Source: RI-231 sp041394905
GTDB taxonomy: Bacteria > Acidobacteriota > Terriglobia > Bryobacterales > UBA6623
Assembly: GCA_041394905.1 (NCBI GenBank)
Contig: JAWKHJ010000017.1
Coordinates: 1-64,000, forward strand
DNA length: 64,000 nucleotides
Direction: 5' to 3'
Shown one piece after another: positions 25,097-35,845 of this stretch (the stretch's first letter is position 1; each line of letters begins with the position of its first letter). The position numbers were made by a program, and so were the translations under genes. The notes beneath the pieces are model-generated. The model was not told the DNA's origin, ran no database searches, and saw only the letters and a list, made by a program, of their open reading frames with translations.

Positions 25097-27202
25097 ATGG
25101 TGGACGGCAGCGGACTTAGCGCACGCATCGCAGCCCAAGCTCCTGGTTTTTCCCCTTCGGAGCTTCTCAACGCCTATAGGACCATGCTCCTCTCCCGTCG
25201 TTTGGACGATCGGGAGATCACGCTCAAGCAACAGAGCAAGGCGTTCTTCCAAATCAGTTGTGCGGGGCACGAGGCCGTGCAGACGGCGGCAGGGATGCTG
25301 CTGCGTCCTGGCTTCGACTGGGTTTATCCGTACTATCGTGACCGAGCCCTCTGCTTAGCTTTGGGCGTCAAACCGCTGGACATGTTACTCCAGGCGGTCG
25401 GGGCGGGCTCGGATCCGTTTTCCGGCGGCCGCCAGATGCCGACGCATTGGTCCAGTCCGGAGCTCAACATCGTTTCGCCTTCCTCGGCCACCGGGACGCA
25501 GTTCCTGCAAGCGGTGGGCTGCGCACAGGGCTGCGTGTATCAGCAGAAAGCAGAGACCTCGGAACGGCAGGTCGCGCTGGTTTGCGGCGGCGAAGGCGCG
25601 ACGAGCGAGGGCGAGTTCTGGGAATCGATCAACGCCGCCTGCCTGGAAAGACTGCCGGTGCTGTTCCTGATCGAGGACAACGGGTACGCCATTTCGGTGC
25701 CGGTGGAGTATCAGACGCCGGGCGGCAACATCTCGAAACTGCTCGCGAACTTTCCCGGTCTGATGATCGAGGAGTGCGATGGGCTGGATCTCGAAGCCAG
25801 CCGTGCGGCGCTCGAACACGGCATGCGCTACTGCCGCTCCGGCGCCGGGCCGGCGCTCGTGCATGCGCACGTCATTCGGCCCTACGGCCACTCGCATTCG
25901 GATGACGAGACGCTTTACAAGAGCGCGGACGAGCGAGCCGAGGAAGCGAAAAAAGACCCGATTCTGCGCTTGGGCCGCGAGCTCGTGAAGCGCGAGATTG
26001 CCACCGACGAGCATCTTGCGGAAATCCGCGCCCAGGTGGAACGCGACATCGCAAAAGCGCTCGAACAGGCGCTGGACGCTGCGCCGCCGCGCTCGGGTTC
26101 GGCAAAGAAGTTTCTCTACTCGCCGACAGTGGATCCGACTTCGGCGGAGTTTTCGAGCGCACCTCAGGCAGCGGGCGATCCGCGCACGATGGTCGACCTG
26201 ATCAACGCCTGCCTCCATGACGAGTTGCGGCAGAACCAGCGCATCGTGGTCTTCGGCGAAGACATCGCCGATTGCAGCCACGAAGAGCACCTGGAAACGC
26301 TCGCGGGCAAGGGCGGCGTTTTCAAAGCGACCCGCGGGTTGCAGAAGAAGTTCGGCTCGAAGCGCGTGTTCAACGCGCCCATTGCCGAGGCGGCCATCGT
26401 GGGCCGAGCGCAGGGCATGGCCACGCGCGGGATGAAGCCGATCGTCGAGATCCAATTCTTCGACTACATCTGGCCGGCGATGATGCAGATTCGCGACGAG
26501 TTGGCGAGCTTGCGTTGGCGCTCAAACAACGGCTTTTCCGCACCCCTGGTGATCCGCGCGCCGATCGGCGGATACTTAAACGGCGGCGCGGTTTACCACA
26601 GCCAGTCCGGGGAATCGATCTTCACGCATATCCCGGGCATCCGGGTGGTGTTTCCGTCGAACGCGGCGGACGCGAACGGGCTGCTACGGACGGCGATTCG
26701 CTGCGACGACCCAGTACTGTTTCTCGAGCACAAGCGGCTCTATCGCGAGACGTACAACCGCAGCCCCTACCCTGGGCCGGACTACATGATCCCGTTCGGC
26801 AAAGCGGCGACGGTGCGCAAAGGCGAGGATTTGACGATCGTCACTTACGGCGCACTGGTGCAGAAGTCGCTCGTAGCGGCCAACGCCATCGCTGAGAAGA
26901 CGGGCGCGCAGGTGGAAGTGCTCGATCTGCGCTCTCTCAATCCCTACGACTGGGATGCGATCGCGGCATCGGTGCGCAAGACCTCGCGCGTAATCGTGGC
27001 GCATGAAGACACGATGTCGTGGGGCTTCGGCGCGGAGATCGCGGCGCGGATCGCGGACGAGCTATTCGAGGATCTGGACGCGCCGGTCAGGCGTGTGGCG
27101 GCCCAGGATACTTGGGTGGCCTACAATCCGCAGCTCGAGCGCGAGATCTTGCCGCAAACCGAGGATCTCGAGCAGGCGGCGACGAAGCTGCTCGAGTGGT
27201 AG
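25097..27202 (+). CDS. Fused 2-oxoacid dehydrogenase E1 (alpha-beta) subunit
   Basis: Thiamine-diphosphate E1 component of about 701 residues with both subunits on one chain. The alpha half carries the cofactor block CGGEGATSEGEFWESINAAC ending with EDNGYAIS, in place of the textbook GDG...NN. The beta half starts near residue 365 (RTMVDLINACLHDELRQNQR) and has VFGEDIADCS, FNAPIAEAAIVGRAQGMATR, EIQFFDYIWPAMMQI and the C-terminal transketolase domain AHEDTMSWGFGAEIAARIAD. Such fusions act on branched-chain or related 2-oxoacids; the exact substrate and the E2/E3 partners are not visible here. ATG at 25097 avoids overlap with the divergent kinase; a start at 25031 would overlap it. A hairpin at 27230-27255 follows. 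Confidence 0.88.
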   Translation: MVDGSGLSARIAAQAPGFSPSELLNAYRTMLLSRRLDDREITLKQQSKAFFQISCAGHEAVQTAAGMLLRPGFDWVYPYYRDRALCLALGVKPLDMLLQAVGAGSDPFSGGRQMPTHWSSPELNIVSPSSATGTQFLQAVGCAQGCVYQQKAETSERQVALVCGGEGATSEGEFWESINAACLERLPVLFLIEDNGYAISVPVEYQTPGGNISKLLANFPGLMIEECDGLDLEASRAALEHGMRYCRSGAGPALVHAHVIRPYGHSHSDDETLYKSADERAEEAKKDPILRLGRELVKREIATDEHLAEIRAQVERDIAKALEQALDAAPPRSGSAKKFLYSPTVDPTSAEFSSAPQAAGDPRTMVDLINACLHDELRQNQRIVVFGEDIADCSHEEHLETLAGKGGVFKATRGLQKKFGSKRVFNAPIAEAAIVGRAQGMATRGMKPIVEIQFFDYIWPAMMQIRDELASLRWRSNNGFSAPLVIRAPIGGYLNGGAVYHSQSGESIFTHIPGIRVVFPSNAADANGLLRTAIRCDDPVLFLEHKRLYRETYNRSPYPGPDYMIPFGKAATVRKGEDLTIVTYGALVQKSLVAANAIAEKTGAQVEVLDLRSLNPYDWDAIAASVRKTSRVIVAHEDTMSWGFGAEIAARIADELFEDLDAPVRRVAAQDTWVAYNPQLEREILPQTEDLEQAATKLLEW

Positions 27203-27229
27203 GGTGGGTTTTCCCAACGCTGAAATTGG

Positions 27230-27255
27230 AACGCGCGGATTCACGTCCGCGCGTT
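27230..27255. terminator. Hairpin between convergent genes
   Basis: AACGCGCGGA (27230-27239) pairs perfectly with TCCGCGCGTT (27246-27255) around a 6-base loop. It lies between the stop of the E1 gene and the stop of the convergent secreted-protein gene, the right place for a shared terminator. The T tracts on both sides are weak. Confidence 0.5.
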
Positions 27256-27262
27256 TGAGCGG

Positions 27263-28181
27263 TTAGGGATAGGGTCGCATTAGCGCGTGCGTGCTCCACT
27301 TTTTCGTTTCGATGCGCTGGATGAAGACGTTTTCGGATTCGGCGACGGTGTAGTCCGGCGGCGGCTCGAACAGGCCGGGCAGGGGCTCGGTGCGCTGGAT
27401 GTTCGTCAGGGTGTAGGTCGTCTCCGCCGCGCGGGGGTCTTTGCGCTTGGTCATCACGTCGAGACCTAGCTCATCGGAGTGCCAGCGCTCGAAGACGACC
27501 TCGATCGGGCGCTCGTTGCCGATCTCACCCGCTGGAATGGTGCGTGGTGCGCGTCTCCTGTCGCTTCAACACCTTCGATCATGCGTGAGCCCAGGTCTTC
27601 GACCTTTGGCGGGTTGGCGTCGTCAGCAGGACCGATGCGTCGAAACTCTTGAACGCGAATCTGCGTGCCGGGCTGCCCGGCGGTGGCGCAATCGCCGCGA
27701 CGCTGACCGCACCGTGTACCCCGGCCCGCCGGGAGGCGGTCCGATAGGGGGCGCGCCATCCAAGTGTGGGATGTCGAGCTTGCGCGCGGTCTTTGTCTCC
27801 GGCTCCAGCACCCAGTGGACGCCCGCGACCGGGTCATTGATGAAGATCCGCGTCTGCGCATCGCCCGCAACGGCCCACGGACCGATCGAGCCGAGTTCTC
27901 GCGGCGCGTGCGGCCTTGGTTATCTCGGTAAATCATGGAGCTGCTTTTGCGTACGATGCGGTTGCCGTCTCCTAGGACCTGAACGGTTTCGGTGACGGCC
28001 TCGGCTGAGTAGGGCGCCCGGCCTTGGTCGGTCCGTCGAAGCGAACGCCTGGGCCATGCAGCGTCACGGCGTCCGTGAACGCAACGTTGCCGGCGCCATC
28101 GGGCGAGATGAACTCGAGGGTTTCCTGCGCCCAGAGCGGTAGGGCGAGAACAAGTGCGAATCCAAATACGATCTGTCTCAT
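27263..28181 (-). CDS. Secreted hypothetical protein of an ECF sigma cassette, frame-broken
   Basis: Exported protein, role unknown. ATG at 28181 opens MRQIVFGFALVLALPLWAQE. Parts then appear in different frames: TLHGPGVRFDGPTKAGRP, YRDNQGRTRRENSARSV, WVLEPETKTARKLDIPHLDG, VEDLGSRMIEGVEATG, NERPIEVVFERWHSDELGLD and TYTLTNIQRTEPLPGLFEPP, with TAA or an equivalent stop at 27263. This order of blocks (YRD.QGRTRRE, then MIEGVEA.GTR, then LTNI.R.EP...F..P.DY) recurs in a family of secreted acidobacterial proteins. At least three frame breaks. It lies 24 bases after the anti-sigma gene, same strand, so it belongs to the sigma operon. About 300 residues when repaired. Confidence 0.6.
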
Positions 28182-28204
28182 TGTCGATTTACCTCCTGAT
28201 CCTT

Positions 28205-28666
28205 TCACTGATGTCCAACAAAACGTACGGCCTGCGCAACGCCGTCATCGCCGAGCAAGACGTCGGCTTCGATGCCCTCGTGCGCGGCGGGGTCGACCGG
28301 TAGCCCAAACCAAGCCGCCGCTGAGGGCGGCAGAGTGACACGCACGAGCCGGCCGGCCGTGATCTCGTTGGTGGGACGACCGTAGTCGAGCAGCAGGAAG
28401 GTCCCGGCTGGGTGCGTTCTCGGCCGAAGCGACTGCGGGGACGCCTTCTGTGGCGGTTCGCGGCGCGCCAGCCAAGCCCCGATCGCCACACCAAGCGCCA
28501 ACACGGCGGCCGCAGCCCAGACCCACGGCTGCGGACGGCGCCGCTTGGCCGAGGACTGGCGAAAGCGCTGCAGCAGTTGCTGTTCGAGCTCGGGACGAGG
28601 TTCGCCCAAGGAGCCGGCCAGACGGCGAAGCTCGGATTGCAGCTCCTGATGGTCGAACTCGTTCAT
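28205..28666 (-). CDS. Putative anti-sigma factor, membrane-anchored
   Basis: Protein of 153 residues. The cytoplasmic N-terminus (MNEFDHQELQSELRRLAGSL) is followed by one transmembrane helix at about 45-65 (WVWAAAAVLALGVAIGAWLA) and an extracytoplasmic beta-rich part (GTFLLLDYGRPTNEITAGRL). The ATG overlaps the stop of the ECF sigma gene by four bases, which is the usual anti-sigma position. No zinc-finger HCC motif is visible, so the function is inferred from position and topology. ATG at 28666 is preferred over one nine codons upstream. Confidence 0.65.
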   Translation of the reverse strand: MNEFDHQELQSELRRLAGSLGEPRPELEQQLLQRFRQSSAKRRRPQPWVWAAAAVLALGVAIGAWLARREPPQKASPQSLRPRTHPAGTFLLLDYGRPTNEITAGRLVRVTLPPSAAAWFGLPVDPAAHEGIEADVLLGDDGVAQAVRFVGHQ

Positions 28667-29223
28667 CGCGTCTCCTCCCCCGCCTTGCGCCAAACGAGCT
28701 TTTGCGCGAGCAGCGCACGGCCGCGGTGCAGGCGCGAGCGCACAGTGCCCACAGCGATGCCGAGCGCGTCGGCGGTATCGGTATAGCTAACCTCTTCGAG
28801 ATCGCAAAGCACGACCGCCTCGCGGTAGGTTTCCGGTAAAGCCAGCACCGCTCGCCGCAATGTCTCGACGCGCTCGCGCGCCTCCAGCGCATCGAGAATG
28901 GCGGGCGGCTCGGCAACCTCGGCGCCGGTTTCGACGGAGGGATTGAGTTGGCGGAACTGCCGCAGGCCCTGGTTGCGCGCGATGCCGTAGAGGTAAGAGG
29001 CGAGCTCGCCGCGTTGCGGGTCGTAGCCTTGGGGCCGTTCGATCAAAGCCATGAAGGTCTCCTGCACCACTTCCTCCGCCGCCTCGCGGCTGCCGGTCAT
29101 GCCGAGCGCGAAGCGGTAGACCGCCGCGCTGCGCCGCCGGTAGAGGGCCGTGAAAGCGTCCTCGTCTCCCCGCGCGGCGCGCTCGAGGAGTACGGGATCG
29201 CTTGGCTGAACGAGGTCGGGCAA
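28663..29223 (-). CDS. ECF-type RNA polymerase sigma factor
   Basis: Sigma-70 family ECF factor of 186 residues. Region 2 runs over residues 10-80 (DAFTALYRRRSAAVYRFALG; EEVVQETFMALIERPQGYDP) and region 4 over 120-175 (ALPETYREAVVLCDLEEVSY; TADALGIAVGTVRSRLHRGR). The start appears to be TTG at 29223, because no in-frame ATG precedes region 2. It is followed by an overlapping anti-sigma gene and a secreted protein, a common acidobacterial cassette. The second such cassette is at 48060-49537. Confidence 0.88.
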   Translation of the reverse strand: MPDLVQPSDPVLLERAARGDEDAFTALYRRRSAAVYRFALGMTGSREAAEEVVQETFMALIERPQGYDPQRGELASYLYGIARNQGLRQFRQLNPSVETGAEVAEPPAILDALEARERVETLRRAVLALPETYREAVVLCDLEEVSYTDTADALGIAVGTVRSRLHRGRALLAQKLVWRKAGEETR

Positions 29224-29304
29224 AACGTTCGAGCAATGGACGGCCCCGAGGGCTTTATGTGAGGAGTTGTGGGGAAGCTGGCGAGAAGTTCCCGAAAATT
29301 TGCG

Positions 29305-31205
29305 TTAAGGATGAAAACCGGCTTCGCGCGCGAGCCAGTCGAGGTAGGCCTCGGGCAGCTCGGGCGAGCCGAGCCGGGCATAGGCCTGCGGCAGCGACTC
29401 GGCGCGTCCGTTACGGACGAGGAAAGCTAGATAGCGGGCGGCGGACTCCGATCGTCGGGCTGCGGGAGACGCTCGAGCGCGGCTGTCTCGACGCCCGAGC
29501 GGGAGGCGGTGAGCAGAGCGGCGTCGAGCAGGTCGGGGGCGGCGGAAACGAGCGCAGCGAGCCGGTCAACCGCTTCCGGGGCGTGGCCAGTCTGGAGCTC
29601 GAGCTCGGCCAGAGGCCACTCGGTGCGCAGGGTGAAGGGCTCGACCCTGGCGGGCGGCGCGAGCAAAGAGCAGGGCGCGGTCAACGTGTCCGCGAGCGTG
29701 TCCATTTCCGCCAAACGCAGCCACGCGGGGGCGGCGTGGAGGTTGCGGTCGAGCGCTTGGCGGTAGAGCGCGACGGCTCGGTCGACTTCGCCAGCGGCAG
29801 AGGCTTTGCCCGCGGCGAGGTAGGCGTCCTGCGCGGAGGGGATCGAGACGCTGGCAAGCGCGACGGCTGCAAGGCCAAGCGCGACCGCCGGCATCCGGCC
29901 GCGGATGGGGGTTTGCCGATCCCCGCGAGGCTGCTCCTCGCGCTCGGGCCGGGAGGCCCTCGTGCAGGCCAGGAGGCCTGCGCCACGAGAGCCGTCATCT
30001 GCGGCGAGGCCTAGCAAGGCGGCCGTAAGCGCGGCGAGGCCGGGCGACTGAAGAGGTAGATCGACCGTGGCATGCAAGAGTACGGCGGCGGCGCCGATGG
30101 CGCACCCCGCGGCAAGCCGGTCCCGCCACTCGACCGCGAGCAGGGCGGATACGATGGCCGCGAAGAGCAGCAAGGCCGTCGGCAGTCCGAGCTCGACTGC
30201 CCACTCGAGGTAGTCGCTGTGGGCGTTGTCGACGCTCTTGCGCGGCAGGTAACAGGACGTACGCTCGAACGCCGCTGGGAACGAGCCGAGGCCCACGCCT
30301 GTAAGCGCATGTTTTCCCATCAGTTGCACGGAATCGAGCCAGATCGCGGTACGGCCTGGATCTCCGCCTTCGGCGGCAAGCCGCTCGAAACGGTCAATGG
30401 CTCTGGGGGCGGTCCAGCCGAGAGCAAGCAGCAAGGCAAGAGCGCTGCCGAGCGCCCAGGAGCGCTTCCCGCTGAACCAGACGACGGCCGTAGACGCAGC
30501 CAGCAATCCCGCGACGATGCCCGTGCGCGAAAGGGAGAAAGCGATGCCGCCCAAGCTGAGCGCAATTGCTGCGGCGCCTAGAACGGCCCAAAGCAACGAC
30601 TTCTCTTCCAGGCGCTCGCGCCACGGCTTGCCCGACCACTCGGCCGCCAGCAGCCCGCAGGCCGCGCCCAAGGTGAGCTCGAGCAAAGCGGCGTACTGGC
30701 CGCGGTGGACCATCGCCCCGTCAGCGGGCGCGCCACCGCCTGCGGCAAGCCCCATGGCGCCCTCCAAGCAACCCAAGGCCGCGATTGCCGCTACAGCGAA
30801 ACGCCGCGCTTGACTCGAAACCCTGGCGGTTCGGGCGAGGGCATAGACGGTGAGGCAGCCGGCCAAGCCCCGCATTTCGACCAGCAGAGCGGACGGGTCC
30901 ATGGCGAGGACGCCCGGGCCAGAAACGCCTGCAGCCTGCATGGCCTCGGCAAGCGCGGACGGAGGGGGAGCTGGGAGGAACTGAAACGCGGGCAGGGCCG
31001 CCAGCGCAAGGAGCCAAACGGGCGCCCGGCCGCACACGAGCAGCGCCAGACCGGCGAGCGCGAACGCGGCGGAGTCCCGACGCCCGAGCAGGAGCAGCGT
31101 CGCGGGCGCGCCGACGGCGGCCGCGGCGGCGAGCCATGGCTTGGCTGCATTCAGCACTCGAGCGGAACATCGGCCGAAGGGCGCGAGAGTCTTAGTCCGT
31201 TCCAT
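29305..31205 (-). CDS. O-antigen ligase/polymerase-like membrane protein, one frame break
   Basis: Polytopic protein of about 630 residues of the Wzy/WaaL type. It has about ten hydrophobic helices, with the family block GGDPGRTAIWLDSVQLMGKH then LTGVGLGSFP and VDNAHSDYLEWAVELGLPTA (the large periplasmic loop with conserved Arg and His). A TPR-like C-terminal tail follows (AAGKASAAGEVDRAVALYRQ; HAPEAVDRLAALVSAAPDLL). Near 29445 the frame changes and continues as SAARYLAFLVRNGRAESLPQ to YLDWLAREAGFHP with TAA at 29305-29307; without repair it would stop at 29427. ATG at 31205 begins MERTKTLAPFGRC. It stands alone upstream of the sigma gene. The transferred polymer is unknown. Confidence 0.72.
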
Positions 31206-31310
31206 GGCTGGGACTCGCCCGTCCCAATTGCGGCGGGTGCGCCAGGAACAAAAGGCGCGTTCCGGCGTAGGTGCAAAAGGGCCGCAGACGTGCAACTGCC
31301 GCCTCATCCC

Positions 31311-32341
31311 ATGCTTCACGATTTTCGACTCGCACTTCGTTCCCTGCGCAAGCAACCCGCGTTCACCGCCGTCGCGGTGGCGACGCTGGCGCTCGGCATC
31401 AGCCTCGGCCGGGGTTTTCAGCCTTGTGCAAGGCGTCTTGTTGACTCCGCCGCCCTACGAAGACCCAGACAAGCTCGTTCTGGTCCAATCGGCCGCGGAG
31501 GACGGACGGATCACACAAGCCGAGCGCCCGTGGGCGGCTTCGCAGTGGCTCGAGTGGCAGCGGCAGGCAAAATCGTTCGACGCCGTGGCCGCGTATTCGT
31601 GGTCGTTCAGCTTCCTCATCGAATCCGACCGTGCGGAACCGATCCAGGGAATGTGGGTCACGCCGGAATACTTTTCCGTGATCGGAGTCCAGCCGGAGAT
31701 GGGCCGCGCCTTTCTTCCTGAGGAAAAGATCACGGATTCGAACGTGGTGGTCATCGTGAGCCACGAGCTCTGGCAGGGCGAGCTTGGCGGCGACCCGGAC
31801 ATCGATCGTGATTGTCGGCGTCGCCTCGGACGCGAGGATGGAGGATCGAACGCGTCCGGCCGAGCCGCAGATTTATCTCTCGTTCTGGCAGGCAGGCGCG
31901 CGCTCGAAGCATATGGTGATCCGGACCAAGGGCGACCCGGCGGCTGTCGTGGCTTCGGTGCAACGCGAGCTCCGCGACGTCAATCCGGCCGTGGCGATCG
32001 AGCACGTCAAGACGCTCGACGAGATTAGGGGCGACTCGGTGGCTTCGCGTCGGCGCGAGATCGCGATCCGGTCGGCGATCGGAGCGCAGCAGAGCAACAT
32101 CCGCGGGCTGGTGTTCGCCGAGGGCCTGCGGCTTGTCGCGTTCGGCGTGGCAGGCGGCGTGGTGGGCGCGCTGGCGCTTGCGCATGTACTGGACTCGCTG
32201 CTGTTCGGGGTGGAAGCGTCGGATCCGCTGACCTTGGTGGCGGTCGCGGCGGTGTTCGCCGTGGTTGCGCTGCTGGCTTGCTGGCTGCCGTCGCGCCGGG
32301 CGGTGCGGGTGGACCCGGCGGAGGCGCTGAGGGCGGACTAG
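31311..32341 (+). pseudogene. ADOP-type ABC permease remnant with internal losses
   Basis: Remnant of the large ADOP permeases (MacB/FtsX-like, about 800 residues) that are abundant in Acidobacteria. The N-terminal part is recognisable: MLHDFRLALRSLRKQPAFTA, then after a frame break VFSLVQGVLLTPPPYEDPDK and the first periplasmic domain up to VVIVSHELWQGELGGDPDID. The text then jumps to the last third (IVIVGVASDARMEDRTRPAE; FWQAGARSKHMVIRTKGDPA), so roughly 400 residues are gone. A second gap removes about 35 residues of a helix between DSVASRR and REIAIRSAIGAQQSNIRGLV. The C-terminus (ALLACWLPSRRAVRVDPAEA) is intact. It cannot work as a transporter; collapse of the repeats during assembly is an alternative explanation. 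Confidence 0.7.
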
Positions 32342-32532
32342 AACGTTTCACAAGAAGAATGCTTCAAAATCCGGCGCCATTCAGCCCCAGGATTCCCCGT
32401 TCAGTGCAAATTTCCGCAGTTCGGCAATTCCTGCTGGCGGAGGGCCCCGCGACCCCCTAGCCTGAGCATCAAATCTAGAGTTTGGGAGAGGTCCGCCACG
32501 GCGAACCTGACAGATCCCGACCAGGAGCCCTC

Positions 32533-34653
<2,121 letters not shown>

Positions 34654-34697
34654 CGCTCGCAAAGCTTGCGCGCCCATTCGCAAGTGCAGAAGCACAT

Positions 34698-34733
34698 GGC
34701 CCCGGAGGGAACCTCCGGGGCCAATTTTCGTTT
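34698..34733 (+). terminator. Intrinsic terminator after the radical SAM gene
   Basis: GGCCCCGGAGG (34698-34708) pairs perfectly with CCTCCGGGGCC (34712-34722) around a 3-base loop, followed by AATTTTCGTTT. It lies 45 bases after the stop codon at 34653. This is the clearest terminator in the window. Confidence 0.85.
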
Positions 34734-34762
34734 GGGGGTGCTTAGCTACAATTTTGAAGACC

Positions 34763-35224
34763 ATGTTTAATGGACTCGATCCTTGGCGCGCGTGGCAAGA
34801 CGCTGTAACGTTCTTCCGTGGCGGGCTGGTCGATATCTGGATTGGCGAGGCGGATCTGGAGGACTGGCACAAGGCGCTCGAATTCCTCCACAGGCACGAC
34901 TACGAAACCAGATTGACCTACGATGGTCAGCTCGTCTCGGTGAACGAGCCTATCTCGACGGAGTGGATCGCAAACAAGGAGGGATCAACGCTGCTGGCCG
35001 TCAATCTCGGTCCAATGCTTCATTGCCACTTCTTTGAGGAACACAGGATTGAATTTGACGCAGATCCCCGAGAGATCCAGAATCTGCCGGATCTTCGGCT
35101 CGTCGTCGACTTCGCCGCTGGCTTGAGCCATGCTGTCGGAAAGCCGGTTCAGGTCTCGCCGGAAGGGATTGAGACGCCAATTTTCATAGTTGAGCCCTCG
35201 GGCCGGTGCGTCATTCCGCAATAG
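34763..35224 (+). CDS. Hypothetical protein
   Basis: Intact soluble protein of 153 residues, family not recognised. MFNGLDPWRAWQDAVTFFRG is followed by acidic stretches (DIWIGEADLEDWHKALEFLH; FFEEHRIEFDADPREIQNLP). No signal peptide or membrane helix. Acidic, compact and next to a toxin-antitoxin pair: it has the general look of an immunity or antitoxin-like protein, but nothing specific supports that. ATG at 34763 is preferred over a TTG three codons upstream. It has its own promoter region after the terminator at 34698-34733. Confidence 0.6.
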   Translation: MFNGLDPWRAWQDAVTFFRGGLVDIWIGEADLEDWHKALEFLHRHDYETRLTYDGQLVSVNEPISTEWIANKEGSTLLAVNLGPMLHCHFFEEHRIEFDADPREIQNLPDLRLVVDFAAGLSHAVGKPVQVSPEGIETPIFIVEPSGRCVIPQ

Positions 35225-35236
35225 ATCCCTGCCCAG

Positions 35237-35265
35237 TTGACCGGCTCGTGCGGAGCCGCTACCGT
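35237..35265 (+). promoter_or_regulatory. Putative promoter and operator of the toxin-antitoxin pair
   Basis: TTGACC (35237-35242) and TACCGT (35260-35265) are 17 bases apart, and the spacer carries an inverted repeat GGCTC-N5-GAGCC (35243-35257). An inverted repeat at this place, just before the antitoxin ATG at 35272, fits autoregulation by the antitoxin-toxin complex. The -10 box is weak. Confidence 0.45.
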
Positions 35266-35271
35266 ACAGTC

Positions 35272-35499
35272 ATGGAAGTTCAACTATCCGCTGAGCAGCA
35301 GGCTCAACTGGCCAAGCTCGCTGCGGAGCGGGGATCGGACGAAGCTTCCGTCGCATCCGAAATCCTCGGCCGCGCACTCGACTACGAAACCTGGTTCATT
35401 CGGGAAGTGGAGAAAGGGATGCAATCGCTCGATCGAGGGGAGTTTGTCGAGCATGAGGAGCTCAAAGCCCGCATCGAACGGCGACTCAACCGCAAGTGA
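35272..35499 (+). CDS. Type II antitoxin, ParD-like
   Basis: Protein of 75 residues. The first strand and helices (MEVQLSAEQQAQLAKLAAER; ASVASEILGRALDYETWF) resemble the ribbon-helix-helix fold of ParD/CopG-type antitoxins, and the charged C-terminus (HEELKARIERRLNRK) would bind the toxin. Its stop overlaps the GTG start of the toxin gene by three bases, typical of these operons. ATG at 35272 begins the ribbon strand; an upstream extension to 35206 has no antitoxin-like sequence. Confidence 0.75.
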   Translation: MEVQLSAEQQAQLAKLAAERGSDEASVASEILGRALDYETWFIREVEKGMQSLDRGEFVEHEELKARIERRLNRK

Positions 35500-35774
35500 C
35501 GCCTATCCGCTGGTCCCCCGAGGCCGCTGCTGACCTCGAGGGGATCGTCGACCGAATTGAGATCGACAACCCCAATCGTGCAACTGAAATCGCTCGCGAG
35601 ATCCTGGATCGAGTCGCGGCTCTGGCGCAGTTCCCCAATCTTGGGAGGCCTGGCCGAAGGCCGGGAACGCGCGAGCTCGTCATCCCCGGGCTGCCGTTCC
35701 TCGCGATCTATAGGCTTCGCAAGGATGTCGTCGAGATAGGCCGCGTTCTACATGGCGCCCAATACTGGGGATAG
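35496..35774 (+). CDS. Type II toxin, ParE/RelE family
   Basis: Protein of 92 residues (GTG start at 35496, overlapping the antitoxin stop). IRWSPEAAADLEGIVDRIEI, FPNLGRPGRRPGTRELVIPG and FLAIYRLRKDVVEIGRVLHG are the hallmark blocks of ParE/RelE-superfamily toxins. ParE members inhibit gyrase, RelE members cut mRNA at the ribosome; the sequence (LGRPGRRPGTREL) fits ParE better. The pair is complete and probably functional. It lies just before the convergent Gfo/Idh gene. Confidence 0.85.
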   Translation: MTPIRWSPEAAADLEGIVDRIEIDNPNRATEIAREILDRVAALAQFPNLGRPGRRPGTRELVIPGLPFLAIYRLRKDVVEIGRVLHGAQYWG

Positions 35775-35845
35775 TGAAGGCTCTGTTCACGGTCGAATAC
35801 TTTGACTATCAGATCGTCAGCCTGGATCGCACCGACGACTAGCGC

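Noticed and set aside
25385..26455. Minus-strand open frame of 356 codons inside the E1 gene
   Set aside because: It is the antisense shadow of a clean E1 alpha-beta protein; the product is Arg/His-rich with no domain.
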